From contig NZ_JAQAGY010000010.1 in assembly GCF_027533645.1 (NCBI RefSeq), forward strand, positions 1 to 64,000: a DNA stretch of 64,000 nucleotides, written 5' to 3'. Numbering within the stretch: position 1 is the first letter of the stretch; each line of letters starts with the position of its first letter. The notes beneath the pieces are model-generated. The model was not told where the DNA came from. It was given only the letters and a program-made list of their open reading frames with translations, and did no database searches. The DNA comes from Paenibacillus caseinilyticus. GTDB taxonomy: Bacteria; Bacillota; Bacilli; Paenibacillales; NBRC-103111. Position numbers and translations under genes: made by a program. Positions 49,367-57,650 of the stretch are shown piece by piece.

Positions 49367-49627
49367 GTGTACGATCCATACAGGGATACCATTCGGGGGA
49401 TGGCTTGTTTTTGGCAGGGTAGCCCTCCAATTTTTGGAGGAACTTCTATCGGAGTGGTGAATCCTTATGGGGAAGTGGTGAACTCCAGGCGGATGGCCCG
49501 GCTCATGCAGCTGGATCTGCCGCTGGCGATAGCGGCGCGGGGCGCCCTGCTGAGGAGGGTGCCGCCTTCGCTGCAGCTGCGCCAGCTGGATGGGCTGCTC
49601 GGCTGCGAGGTGCTGCGCCAAGTGTAA
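49367..49627 (+). CDS. Doubtful small hypothetical protein
   Basis: An 86-codon frame opening with GTG at 49367; a more plausible start is one of two GTGs at 49454/49457, with GGAGG 13 nt upstream, giving about 57 residues (MVNPYGEVVNSRRMARLMQL and onward). GC pattern fits coding sequence, but there is no family match and spacing is poor. Confidence 0.3.
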   Translation: MYDPYRDTIRGMACFWQGSPPIFGGTSIGVVNPYGEVVNSRRMARLMQLDLPLAIAARGALLRRVPPSLQLRQLDGLLGCEVLRQV

Positions 49628-49730
49628 ATTTCTGTTAAAGGCGGGCGCTTGGCGGGTAATAAGAAGGGAGGGATTCCCCGCAGGGAGTTCTCTCCCAAAT
49701 ACTCTTTATTCCAGTCAGGAGGCGGAACAC

Positions 49731-49958
49731 ATGCAAAGCACAATGCAGAGCACCAGTATCATGTTTCGCGACAATTCCATTCTTGTCCGGTTGATCGGTA
49801 CGGACCTCAGGCGGATACCTTCGCTCCTTTCGGCACTCCGGCATAATAAATTAACGCTCTCTTCCTTACGGAAACCGCCGGTCCGCATTGACCTTTATGA
49901 CGAGGAAGCGATGCTTTTTACCCCGGACGGGGACAAGTACCGGCTTCCGATCTTTTAA
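49731..49958 (+). CDS. Small hypothetical protein
   Basis: A 75-residue protein starting MQSTMQSTSIMFRDNSILVR and ending MLFTPDGDKYRLPIF. CAGGAGGCGG precedes the ATG and a clear terminator follows, so it is very likely a real monocistronic gene. The beta-strand-rich end suggests a small folded domain. Function unknown. Confidence 0.65.
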   Translation: MQSTMQSTSIMFRDNSILVRLIGTDLRRIPSLLSALRHNKLTLSSLRKPPVRIDLYDEEAMLFTPDGDKYRLPIF

Positions 49959-49972
49959 GCCTTCCCTTAGCG

Positions 49973-49996
49973 GGCCGCCTTGTGCGGCCTTTTTTA
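49973..49996 (+). terminator. Intrinsic terminator
   Basis: GGCCGC CTTGT GCGGCC followed by TTTTTTA, 15 bp after the stop of the small gene at 49731. Confidence 0.85.
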
Positions 49997-50155
49997 TATT
50001 TGGCCATGGGTTCATTATATCCGAATATCCGGCGGCGGGAGGCGCTCTCTACTATGCTTGGCGCATACTCCGGGATGCTGCGTGTTTAGTTTGGCGCCGG
50101 GGATGGTAGTAAGAGGTAAGAACGGTGACCAAAGTCAAGGAGAGGGGTATGCGTA

Positions 50156-50623
50156 ATGATTCAGATCTTCGACGATCATAAGGGGGACGAGTTTTTTGAT
50201 ACGGGGGAATTGATCTCGGTCAGCACCTATCATCTGGATGCGGAGGAGCGGGTGCCCGGCTTGAAAGGAAGGGCGGTGGACTGGCAGCATTGGTACAAAT
50301 CCTGGGCCGCGATGGCAAGCGGCGAATCATACCGGGTCCCGACCCATCTGTTGCTCATTGGGGTGGACGGACGGACGGCAACCATTCCCTGGGTGCTGCT
50401 GCAGGAAGCGATGTTCATCTACGAGACGCCGGAGGACGGGACGCTCGAGACGATTTCCTTCGTCGTTCCGGGCGGGGACGAACGGATGAACCTGCCGCAT
50501 GTCAGGCAGCTCAATATCATCTACAACATGGAGCTGCCCGGCGAACCGGTCTACGGACAGGTCGACGAGGCGAACACGGAGAACCCGCAGTTCTCCGAAG
50601 CCCGGGGGGGCATGGCGAAGTAG
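50156..50623 (+). CDS. Conserved-looking hypothetical protein
   Basis: A 155-residue soluble protein, with motifs DWQHWYKSWAAMASGESYRV and DERMNLPHVRQLNIIYNMEL. No family recognised. AGGAGAGGGG precedes the ATG. It is followed after 88 bp by the DUF4023-like gene. Confidence 0.65.
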   Translation: MIQIFDDHKGDEFFDTGELISVSTYHLDAEERVPGLKGRAVDWQHWYKSWAAMASGESYRVPTHLLLIGVDGRTATIPWVLLQEAMFIYETPEDGTLETISFVVPGGDERMNLPHVRQLNIIYNMELPGEPVYGQVDEANTENPQFSEARGGMAK

Positions 50624-50711
50624 CAGGTGCCAAGGTGCTCTGCCTCGCTTCTCAGGGTCATTTCGGGCGGGCGGGGCATAATAGGCCTGACGACCGAAAG
50701 GAGGGGAATCC

Positions 50712-50849
50712 ATGACTAGACAAGATCTTAGCGGCGATACGCAGCAGTGGGTGGAGAAAGTGCACGATACGCAGGCTAAGGATGAGAAGAACCGCCGGAC
50801 ACACGGGGACAACCATCCGGCCAAAAAGCTGCCGAACAAACGGCACTAA
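50712..50849 (+). CDS. DUF4023-like small hydrophilic protein
   Basis: A 45-residue, highly charged peptide: MTRQDLSGDTQQWVEKVHDT followed by QAKDEKNRRTHGDNHP and AKKLPNKRH. The WVEKVHDTQAKDEKN pattern and the LPNKxH end match the very short DUF4023 proteins of Bacillales, possibly spore-associated. AAAGGAGGGG precedes the ATG. The remaining part of the 50624-51235 interval holds a terminator and no other gene I can support. Confidence 0.7.
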   Translation: MTRQDLSGDTQQWVEKVHDTQAKDEKNRRTHGDNHPAKKLPNKRH

Positions 50850-50953
50850 GGGCAATAGGGCCGCTCCGTAACGTAACCGGCCTCTCTGAGGTGCGGGTGC
50901 CAGACGGACAGCCCGTTCGCTTCTTTGATGCTGCGCGACGCAGAAGTGCCAAG

Positions 50954-50980
50954 GCCCCGGTCAAGCGACCGGGGTCTTTG
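50954..50980 (+). terminator. Intrinsic terminator
   Basis: CCCCGGTC AAGC GACCGGGG then TCTTTGG; follows the DUF4023-like gene. Confidence 0.75.
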
Positions 50981-51235
50981 GGCTTGTCTGCCATGCAGCC
51001 TACTCTGGTCCGCGCCGGCTTGAGTATCCCGGGCGGTCGGGCAGGCCAGTCTCTCAAGCGCCGCCTCCCTGCAGCCAAGCAGCCAAGCATACAAGCCCGC
51101 TCGCTTTTGGAATCGGTGCCTCGCCGGATCTGTGCCGGATTGGTGACAATCTGCTCTTGGCTCCCCGCCTTCGTTTCAGGATGGAAGGGAAAGGGTATTT
51201 TTGGGGGAGAGAACAATCCGAGGAGGGATAGCAGA

Positions 51236-52066
51236 ATGAATAAGCATTCGAAGGTTCCCTTCGCCGTCCTGCTTACGTTAACTTTGGCGCTGGGCGGCTG
51301 CGGGGCGAGCGACAGGACATCCGGCAACCAGAACCCGGGCAACCCGGCCAATGCCACGCAGAACAACACCGGTCAGACGAGCACCGGGGCGGGCACCAGC
51401 GAGACGACGAATACCCCGGGGGGCGGCACGACGGGCGGAGGCACGAGCGACAACGGAACCAAGGGCGGCGGCGCCGCCGGCAGCGGGACAAGCACAGGGG
51501 ATGGCTCGCAGGTGAACATGAGCGGCCCGGGGACCGACGCATCGGAAGGCAGCGGCAAGGATGCCAAGAACGGCAACAACCAGAGCGTGACGCAGGCGGC
51601 GCCGGCTTCGGAGCAGCCGCTGACGGTGATCATCACCGACGCGAAGATGACCAAGCTCGGCACCGCGGAGCTCACCTCCGATCCTAAGGGCGTGGCCGTC
51701 AAGCTCGAAGTGACCGGTCTGCCGCCGGGCCAGCACGGCATTCATATTCACCAGAATGCCAGGTGCGAAGCGCCCGACTTCAAGTCGGCGGGCGATCACT
51801 TCAACCCGGACGGCAAGAAGCACGGGCTCGAGAATGCGGAAGGGCCGCATATCGGAGACCTGCCGCCGATCACCGCGGATAAGGACGGCAAGGTGAGCAC
51901 GACGCTCGTGTCGACGGGAGTGACACTCAGCGAGGGCAAGTCGAATTCGCTGCTGGAAGGCGACGGCAAATCGCTTGTCATCCATGCGAAGCCCGATGAC
52001 AACAAGACCGACCCGTCCGGCAATTCGGGCGAACGCATTGCCTGCGGACTCATCAACGGAAAGTAA
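51236..52066 (+). CDS. Cu/Zn superoxide dismutase-family lipoprotein
   Basis: A 276-residue lipoprotein. Signal MNKHSKVPFAVLLTLTLALG GC puts lipid Cys at 22. Residues 25-115 are a Gly/Thr/Asn-rich flexible linker. The SOD domain follows: GIHIHQNARC (two Cu His), GDHFNPDGKKHG (bridging and Zn His), GPHIGDLP (Zn His and Asp) and SLVIHAKPDD (Cu His), plus the ERIACGLI disulfide Cys. All metal ligands appear present, so dismutation of superoxide at the cell surface is plausible. GAGGAGGG precedes the ATG; the long upstream extension has none. Confidence 0.88.
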   Translation: MNKHSKVPFAVLLTLTLALGGCGASDRTSGNQNPGNPANATQNNTGQTSTGAGTSETTNTPGGGTTGGGTSDNGTKGGGAAGSGTSTGDGSQVNMSGPGTDASEGSGKDAKNGNNQSVTQAAPASEQPLTVIITDAKMTKLGTAELTSDPKGVAVKLEVTGLPPGQHGIHIHQNARCEAPDFKSAGDHFNPDGKKHGLENAEGPHIGDLPPITADKDGKVSTTLVSTGVTLSEGKSNSLLEGDGKSLVIHAKPDDNKTDPSGNSGERIACGLINGK

Positions 52067-52084
52067 GCTGGAAGCCTGCCCGGC

Positions 52085-52126
52085 AACCTGCCGCCTCCCT
52101 ACGGGGAGCGCTGGCAGGTTCTTTGT
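52085..52126 (+). terminator. Intrinsic terminator after the SOD gene
   Basis: AACCTGCC pairs with GGCAGGTT around an inner CTCCC/GGGAG stem, then CTTTG. Confidence 0.7.
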
Positions 52127-52238
52127 ATGTTAGGCCCAAAGCAGGGGGTAGCCTCTGCCGGGGCTGTGCTATACTATGGTTACTTTTGGATCTGGAGGGA
52201 GCGGCCGATGCCAGGCTGCCCTTCAGCCGGGAAGGCGG

Positions 52239-52757
52239 ATGGAAGCCGTGATGATTGCTCCGGTACGCAGGGAAGAGATCGGGCTCGTGTATGAGATCAT
52301 GCAGGAAGCATTCAAGGAATACCGCGGCGTGCTGCAGCCTCCTTCCGGAGCGCTTGGCGAGAAGCCGGAAGATCTGCTGCCCTATCTCGAGGGAGGGGGC
52401 GGCGCCGTGCTGGCGTGGGATGGCTGCGCCGCTGTAGGGAGCGCCAGGTACAAGAAGGAGGCTGACTTCTTGTATATCGGGCGGGTGTCGGTTCTCCCGG
52501 CCTACCGCAGACGGGGACTTGGGGCCGCGCTGCTGCAGCATCTCGAAGGAGTCGCTGTGGGGCTAGGATACCGCCGGTCGCGGGTCGGGGTCAGGCTGTC
52601 CATTCCGGGCAACGTAGCCTATTACGAGCGGCTCGGATATGCGGTTATAGAGAGGCACGAATACCCATGCGGCCGGGACAGCTGGGTGATCATGAGCAAG
52701 GAGCTGGATCTGGCGGGGCATTCCGGACAGCAGAGAGGAGCGCTGCCGCAAGGATGA
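52239..52757 (+). CDS. GNAT-family N-acetyltransferase
   Basis: A 172-residue GNAT with acetyl-CoA loop YRRRGLGAALLQHLEGVA near residues 93-110, preceded by FLYIGRVSVLP and followed by GNVAYYERLGYAVIERHEY. GGAAGG lies close before the ATG at 52239; 52251 is an alternative. Its stop overlaps the HAD gene start (ATGA), so the pair is an operon. The substrate is unknown. Confidence 0.83.
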   Translation: MEAVMIAPVRREEIGLVYEIMQEAFKEYRGVLQPPSGALGEKPEDLLPYLEGGGGAVLAWDGCAAVGSARYKKEADFLYIGRVSVLPAYRRRGLGAALLQHLEGVAVGLGYRRSRVGVRLSIPGNVAYYERLGYAVIERHEYPCGRDSWVIMSKELDLAGHSGQQRGALPQG

Positions 52758-53596
52758 CCAAACGAGTGCTGTATGTATCCGATCTGGACGGTACGCTGCT
52801 GAATGGCCGGCAGGAGGTCTCCGGCGAATCTTTGGCAGTGCTGAACCGGCTGATCGGCGAAGGGATGCATTTTACAATTGCGACTGCACGGGCCTACGAA
52901 TCCGTGAAGCGGATTGTGGCAGGATTGAACCTGAGGGTACCGGTGATTCTCTTCAATGGGGTATTCATCCGCGACATGGCAGCGGGCTGTTATCTGACGG
53001 CTAACTACCTGGACCCTGAGCTTGCCCGGGAGATTCTGGAGGCTTACCTCGAGGAAGGGCTGAATCCCCTCGTGTATACGATGAACGCGGCAGGGGAGCC
53101 TAAAGTATATTACCGCGGCATCTACAACGAAAGCGAAGCGCTGTACATTGGCAACCGGACGGCCGGCGGGGACCGGCGGTTCACGCGGGTGGAGGATTAC
53201 CGCGGCGTGCTGGGGGACTCCATCATTACCGTGAACGCGATCGACCCGCCCGGCAAGCTGGAGGCGGTGTTCGATCGCTTCCGCACCCACGGGGCCTGCG
53301 TCTGCCACTATGGCCCGGACGTGTACGCGCCGGATTACCACTGGCTCGAGATCTCCAGCTCCCGGGCGACGAAGCGGGAGGCGGTCCTTGCGCTGAAGGA
53401 TATGGGAGGGTATGACGAGCTCGTCTGTTTCGGTGACAACCTGAACGACTTGTCGATGTTCGAGGCGGCCGATGAATGTTATGCGGTGGCCAATGCCCAC
53501 CCGCTGGCGCTGGAGGCGGCGGACGGTATCCTTGCCTCCAATGAGGAGCACGGCGTTGCATCCTATCTGCGGGACCGCTGGGCCGCGCAGCGGTGA
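52754..53596 (+). CDS. Cof-type HAD phosphatase
   Basis: A 280-residue HAD hydrolase of the Cof/IIB class. Motif I is SDLDGTLL (nucleophile Asp), motif II is TIATARAYES, motif III the Lys in ATKREAVL and motif IV FGDNLNDLSMFE. Such enzymes dephosphorylate sugar phosphates or flavin and pyridoxal phosphates. The ATG overlaps the GNAT stop. Complete. Confidence 0.9.
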   Translation: MTKRVLYVSDLDGTLLNGRQEVSGESLAVLNRLIGEGMHFTIATARAYESVKRIVAGLNLRVPVILFNGVFIRDMAAGCYLTANYLDPELAREILEAYLEEGLNPLVYTMNAAGEPKVYYRGIYNESEALYIGNRTAGGDRRFTRVEDYRGVLGDSIITVNAIDPPGKLEAVFDRFRTHGACVCHYGPDVYAPDYHWLEISSSRATKREAVLALKDMGGYDELVCFGDNLNDLSMFEAADECYAVANAHPLALEAADGILASNEEHGVASYLRDRWAAQR

Positions 53597-53767
53597 TGAA
53601 CCCGGTGCACCTGATACCGAGGGCGCCCGAAATGGGAAGATGTGCCCGTGCGACGGTCCATAAGAAAGAACCCGCGAATCTCCAACCGGCTTCCGCGCAT
53701 GGCTGCGGCTGGCTGTGGCATACTACCTAGGCACTCATAATCTCATCAGAAGAGCGGAGGGGTATGT

Positions 53768-53902
53768 ATGGGAAGCAACAAAACGTTCCAGCAGAAGCAG
53801 CAGGCCATGTCGGCGGAATCCAATAACGCAGCGGAGAATCAGGCGGGTATGGGCAGACCTTACCACAAGGACAAGAAAGAAATGAGCCGTCCAACCGTTT
53901 GA
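53768..53902 (+). CDS. Small hydrophilic, possibly spore-associated protein
   Basis: A 44-residue peptide: MGSNKTFQQKQQAMSAESNN followed by AAENQAGMGRPYHKDKKEM and SRPTV. Gln/Asn-rich and free of hydrophobic stretches, like small spore proteins of Bacillales, but no family is claimed. GGAGGGG lies just upstream; an out-of-frame ATG at 53764 is too close. A terminator follows at once. Confidence 0.55.
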   Translation: MGSNKTFQQKQQAMSAESNNAAENQAGMGRPYHKDKKEMSRPTV

Positions 53903-53931
53903 CGGAACAAGCGGATCGCACCGCGTCATCA

Positions 53932-53966
53932 CCCGGCGGGCTTCTTCGGAAGCCGGCCTTTTTTTG
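53932..53966 (+). terminator. Intrinsic terminator
   Basis: GGCTTC/GAAGCC-type stem with an extended CCGGC/GCCGG base, followed by TTTTTTTG, about 30 bp after the small gene at 53768. Confidence 0.75.
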
Positions 53967-54092
53967 CGGCTTTGGGAGGGCAGCCAGTCCGACCGCGGCC
54001 CTTGTCATTTGGCTGCGGGTAGACGGGATTTCGCCGGGGATGCTATGATTTGGGGAAAGGAAGCGCATACGATCCCTGGAAGGAAGCTGACC

Positions 54093-55862
54093 ATGACCCG
54101 ATTCATGAGAGGAATGCCACCCCTGTACCGCAACCTGAGGATCAAGCACAAGATGTTCGTGCTGATCTCGCTCGTGATGGCCGTCTGCTTCTCCGTCACC
54201 TTTTTTTCCATGCAGTATGCTTACACGATCTATGACGAGCAGCTCTACGAGAAGTCGTCCCAGGTCCTCAATTTGTCTTCGAGCGGGATCGAGAGCGAGC
54301 TGCGCAAGATTGACAACCTCTCCTTCAATGTGGCTACGGATCCGGGGATCCAGGGCATGCTGAGGGGCTTGAACGGGGATGCGCCGGAATACGAGAAGCA
54401 CCGGATCCGCCTGGAGCTGCAGGACAAGCTGGTCCAATATGCCGGCTATGAGCCCTACCTGCATTCGATTATCATTACGGACAACCAGGGATATGACCAC
54501 GTTGTCGGACAGACAGGGCCGGTGAGCGATTCGCGAAGAAGGCTGATCCGCTTGACGGCGCAGGAAGGACTCGGCGAGAGCCGCTGGGTGTACCCGGACC
54601 GTGCGGACGAGAAGCTCGTCGCCGCGCGGGATATCCGCTCCTACCAGAGCTTGGAGCTCAATTCGCTGGGCACCCTTGCCCTGCGCATCAAGAGCGATGC
54701 GATCGTGGAGGACGCGGTCAAAGGGACGGAGCTGCAGAACGGCCAGCTGCTGATCATGGCGGGGGGCAGCGTGCTCTTCGGCAAGGACGGGACACTCGAG
54801 GACCTGCCGCTGCCCGGTGAATTCTCGTCCAACCACAGCTATGTCATCAAGGAAATGGACGGGGAGCCGTACTTCTTCACCCAGGTGAGGTCCTCTTACT
54901 CGGGCTGGACTTATTACAGCCTGATTCCGTACGGCCATATTTTCAACCGGATCGTACTCATGAAGAATGTGCTGCTGATCGGGTTCCTGTGTTCGCTGGT
55001 CGCGGTGATGGCCGTGGCCATGCAGTTCGCCCGCGGCATCACGCGGCCGATGGACAAGCTCATGGAGCGGATGAAGCAGGTGCAGAAGGGGGACTTCGCG
55101 GAAGCGGAGGCCGAGATTGCCGCAGCCGATGCGAACTCGCTCACGATGGACGAGGTCGGCCAGCTCCATAGGACCTTCCGGGTTATGATCGGCCAGATCA
55201 ACGAGCTCATCACCGAGAATTACGCGAAGCAGCTCACGATCAAGGAGACGCAGTTCAAGGCGCTGCAGGCCCAGATCAACCCGCATTTTCTGTACAATAC
55301 GCTCGAATCGATCAATTGGATGGCCAAAATGAACGGACAGCCCCGGATCTCGCAGATGGTCGAGGCGCTCGGCTTCCTCCTGCGCAGCGCCATCTCGATG
55401 AAGGACGCGCTGATCACGCTGGAGGAAGAGCTCGAGATCGTGAAGAACTACATCACGATCCAGAAGTTCCGCTTCGAGGAGCGGCTGATCTTCGAGCTCG
55501 ATGTCCCGGACGCGGTCCGGGGCTGCCGCATTCCGAAGCTGACCCTGCAGCCGCTGCTGGAGAACGCGATCCAGTACGGTCTCGAGCCGATGATCGAGCC
55601 CTGCCTCATCCGGGTATCCGCGAAGGCAAGCGGAGCGAGCCTGCTGCTGACCGTGGAGGACGCGGGCGCAGGGATGGAGCCCGGGCTGCTGGAGCTGGTC
55701 CGCCGAGGCGCGCAGCCTTCCCGGGGCAACGGCATCGGCCTCGGGAACATTCAAGAGCGCATCGTGATCGCCTTCGGCGAAGAGTACGGGGTGGAAGTCG
55801 ACAGCGAGCCGGGCCGCGGCACGAGAGTGGGCATCCGTATCCCGGTGGAGATAGAGAAGTAG
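54093..55862 (+). CDS. YesM-type sensor histidine kinase
   Basis: A 589-residue membrane kinase: membrane helix at about 24-46, extracellular sensor to about 285, second helix near 290-312, HAMP, then the His_kinase domain with His398 in INPHFLYNTLESINW, and HATPase motifs LLENAIQYGLEP, EDAGAGM and GIGLGNIQER. The ATG at 54093 with GGAAGG upstream is used. It is separated from its regulator gene by 58 bp containing a short direct repeat (AGATAGAGAAGTAGATGA-like). The presumed signal is a pectin-derived saccharide, given the downstream enzymes. Confidence 0.93.
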   Translation: MTRFMRGMPPLYRNLRIKHKMFVLISLVMAVCFSVTFFSMQYAYTIYDEQLYEKSSQVLNLSSSGIESELRKIDNLSFNVATDPGIQGMLRGLNGDAPEYEKHRIRLELQDKLVQYAGYEPYLHSIIITDNQGYDHVVGQTGPVSDSRRRLIRLTAQEGLGESRWVYPDRADEKLVAARDIRSYQSLELNSLGTLALRIKSDAIVEDAVKGTELQNGQLLIMAGGSVLFGKDGTLEDLPLPGEFSSNHSYVIKEMDGEPYFFTQVRSSYSGWTYYSLIPYGHIFNRIVLMKNVLLIGFLCSLVAVMAVAMQFARGITRPMDKLMERMKQVQKGDFAEAEAEIAAADANSLTMDEVGQLHRTFRVMIGQINELITENYAKQLTIKETQFKALQAQINPHFLYNTLESINWMAKMNGQPRISQMVEALGFLLRSAISMKDALITLEEELEIVKNYITIQKFRFEERLIFELDVPDAVRGCRIPKLTLQPLLENAIQYGLEPMIEPCLIRVSAKASGASLLLTVEDAGAGMEPGLLELVRRGAQPSRGNGIGLGNIQERIVIAFGEEYGVEVDSEPGRGTRVGIRIPVEIEK

Positions 55863-55920
55863 ATGAAGATAGAGAAGTAGATGAAGATAGAGATAGCGTG
55901 ATGGAGATGGAGGGATAACC

Positions 55921-57474
55921 ATGTATAACGTCCTGCTAGTGGACGACGAAAGAATGATTCTCGACGGCATCTCGCAGGTCGTCGATTGGAGGTCGGCAGG
56001 GACGCAGCTCGCGGGCACCGCCCGCAACGGGATCGAAGCCTACGATGCCATCGTGCGGGATCAGCCCGATATCGTCATCAGCGACATCCGGATGCCGGGG
56101 ATGGACGGCCTGCAGCTCGTGGAGAAGGTCCACCTCGAGTTCCCGGAGATCCGCTTTATCCTGCTCTCGGGCTTCAGTGAATTCGAATATGCGAAGACGG
56201 CGATGAAGAACGGCGTGAGGCACTACCTGCTCAAGCCGTGCAACGAGAATAAGATTGTGGAAGCGCTGAGCGAGCTGACGGAGGAGCTCCGGCAGTCCCG
56301 GAAGCAGGAAGACTTCGTCCGTTCCATGCGGGAGGGGCTCGAGAAGGTGCTGCCCCATGTCAAGGAACAGTTCCTGAAGGAGTTCGTCACGAATAAAACG
56401 TACGGCAGCGGCGATTGGGAGTATTACCGCAAGCTCTTCCATATCGAGACGGATTCCCGTACGATCCGGCTCATCGTCTTCCGACTGGAAGGGACCTTCG
56501 AGTTCGAGCACCTGTTCGCCGTGAAGAATATTGCGGGAGATCTGCTCGAGCAGGCGGTGCTGAGCTCCACGGTAGGCGACCATGTCCTGATGGCGGTCGA
56601 AGGCGGGGGAGATGCCAAGGCGCTGCTGGAGCGGCTGGAGAGCATCCGCTCGACCTTCCTGCAGTATTACAAAATCGACCTGACGATCGCGCTGAGCGAA
56701 CCGGGGGATATGGTGCACAGCCGGCAGCTGTACAAGCAGGCGCTGGCCTGCCTCAACCACCGGTTCTACCTCGGGGAGGGCAGCGTCATCACGGAATCGG
56801 ATATCGCGGAAGGCCTGCCTGCGGTCGAAGGGGAGGAGCTTGCGTTCGATGCGGAGAAGTGGACGCTGCCGATCCGCACGGGACACTGGGAGGACGCGGA
56901 GAAGGAGATCGGCGCGATGTTCGGGAGCCTGGGAGACCGGCGCCTCGATATTCATACGGCCAAGTCCTATGTCATCCAGTGGTTCATGGAGATGATCCGT
57001 TTGTGTGAGCCGGGCGAACGCAACGCACACATGGGCCGCCTGGTCACGCTGCTGGAGCTCGATACGCTGCAGTCGATCCGCAGCTTCTTCCAGCGTACGG
57101 CCCAGGAGATCGCGCAGCGCAACTACGAGCAGACCCGCTGCAAGCAGTCGGCGATCCTCTCGAAGGTCATGGAGATTATCGAAGCCCAGCTCGGCAATCC
57201 GGAGCTCTCCCTGCAGTGGGTGGCGCACGAGATGCTCTATATGAACGCGGATTACCTCGGCAAGCTGTTCAAGAAAGAGAGCGGAGAGAAATTCTCGAAC
57301 TACGTCATGAAGCAGCGGGTGAAGAAAGCGACGGAGCTGCTCGGACAGGGAGGGGACGTGAAGATCTTCGAGCTCGCCGAGCGCCTCGGCTTCGGGGACA
57401 ATCCGCAGTATTTCTCCCAGGTGTTCAAAAAATATGCAGGGTGCACGCCCTCCGAGTATATGAAATCGTCGTGA
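55921..57474 (+). CDS. YesN-type response regulator, AraC-family output
   Basis: A 517-residue regulator: receiver domain with Asp55 (SDIRMPGMDG) and Lys in LLKPC, a linker, and C-terminal AraC HTH (ELSLQWVAHEMLYMNADYLG, later FELAERLGFGDNPQYFSQVF). Partner of the preceding kinase; likely activates the binding-protein/permease/hydrolase genes downstream. GGAGGG precedes the ATG. Confidence 0.94.
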   Translation: MYNVLLVDDERMILDGISQVVDWRSAGTQLAGTARNGIEAYDAIVRDQPDIVISDIRMPGMDGLQLVEKVHLEFPEIRFILLSGFSEFEYAKTAMKNGVRHYLLKPCNENKIVEALSELTEELRQSRKQEDFVRSMREGLEKVLPHVKEQFLKEFVTNKTYGSGDWEYYRKLFHIETDSRTIRLIVFRLEGTFEFEHLFAVKNIAGDLLEQAVLSSTVGDHVLMAVEGGGDAKALLERLESIRSTFLQYYKIDLTIALSEPGDMVHSRQLYKQALACLNHRFYLGEGSVITESDIAEGLPAVEGEELAFDAEKWTLPIRTGHWEDAEKEIGAMFGSLGDRRLDIHTAKSYVIQWFMEMIRLCEPGERNAHMGRLVTLLELDTLQSIRSFFQRTAQEIAQRNYEQTRCKQSAILSKVMEIIEAQLGNPELSLQWVAHEMLYMNADYLGKLFKKESGEKFSNYVMKQRVKKATELLGQGGDVKIFELAERLGFGDNPQYFSQVFKKYAGCTPSEYMKSS

Positions 57475-57650
57475 GGCAGCATGCGGGTCAAGTGCGGGGG
57501 GTTCAAAAAAACGGAGTCCCGGTTGATGGAAAGCCTGTTTTTTGAACAATCCTCACGGTTTTTTGAATTCCTCTTCTTCGGCTTCCAGAGGATAATAGGG
57601 AATGTAAGCCTTATCATTATCGGGTCACACTCACAGGGGAGGAAATAGAG

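Noticed and set aside
53727..56027. 766-codon minus-strand frame over the second kinase
   Set aside because: Covers a certain histidine kinase and terminators; composition is that of an antisense shadow.
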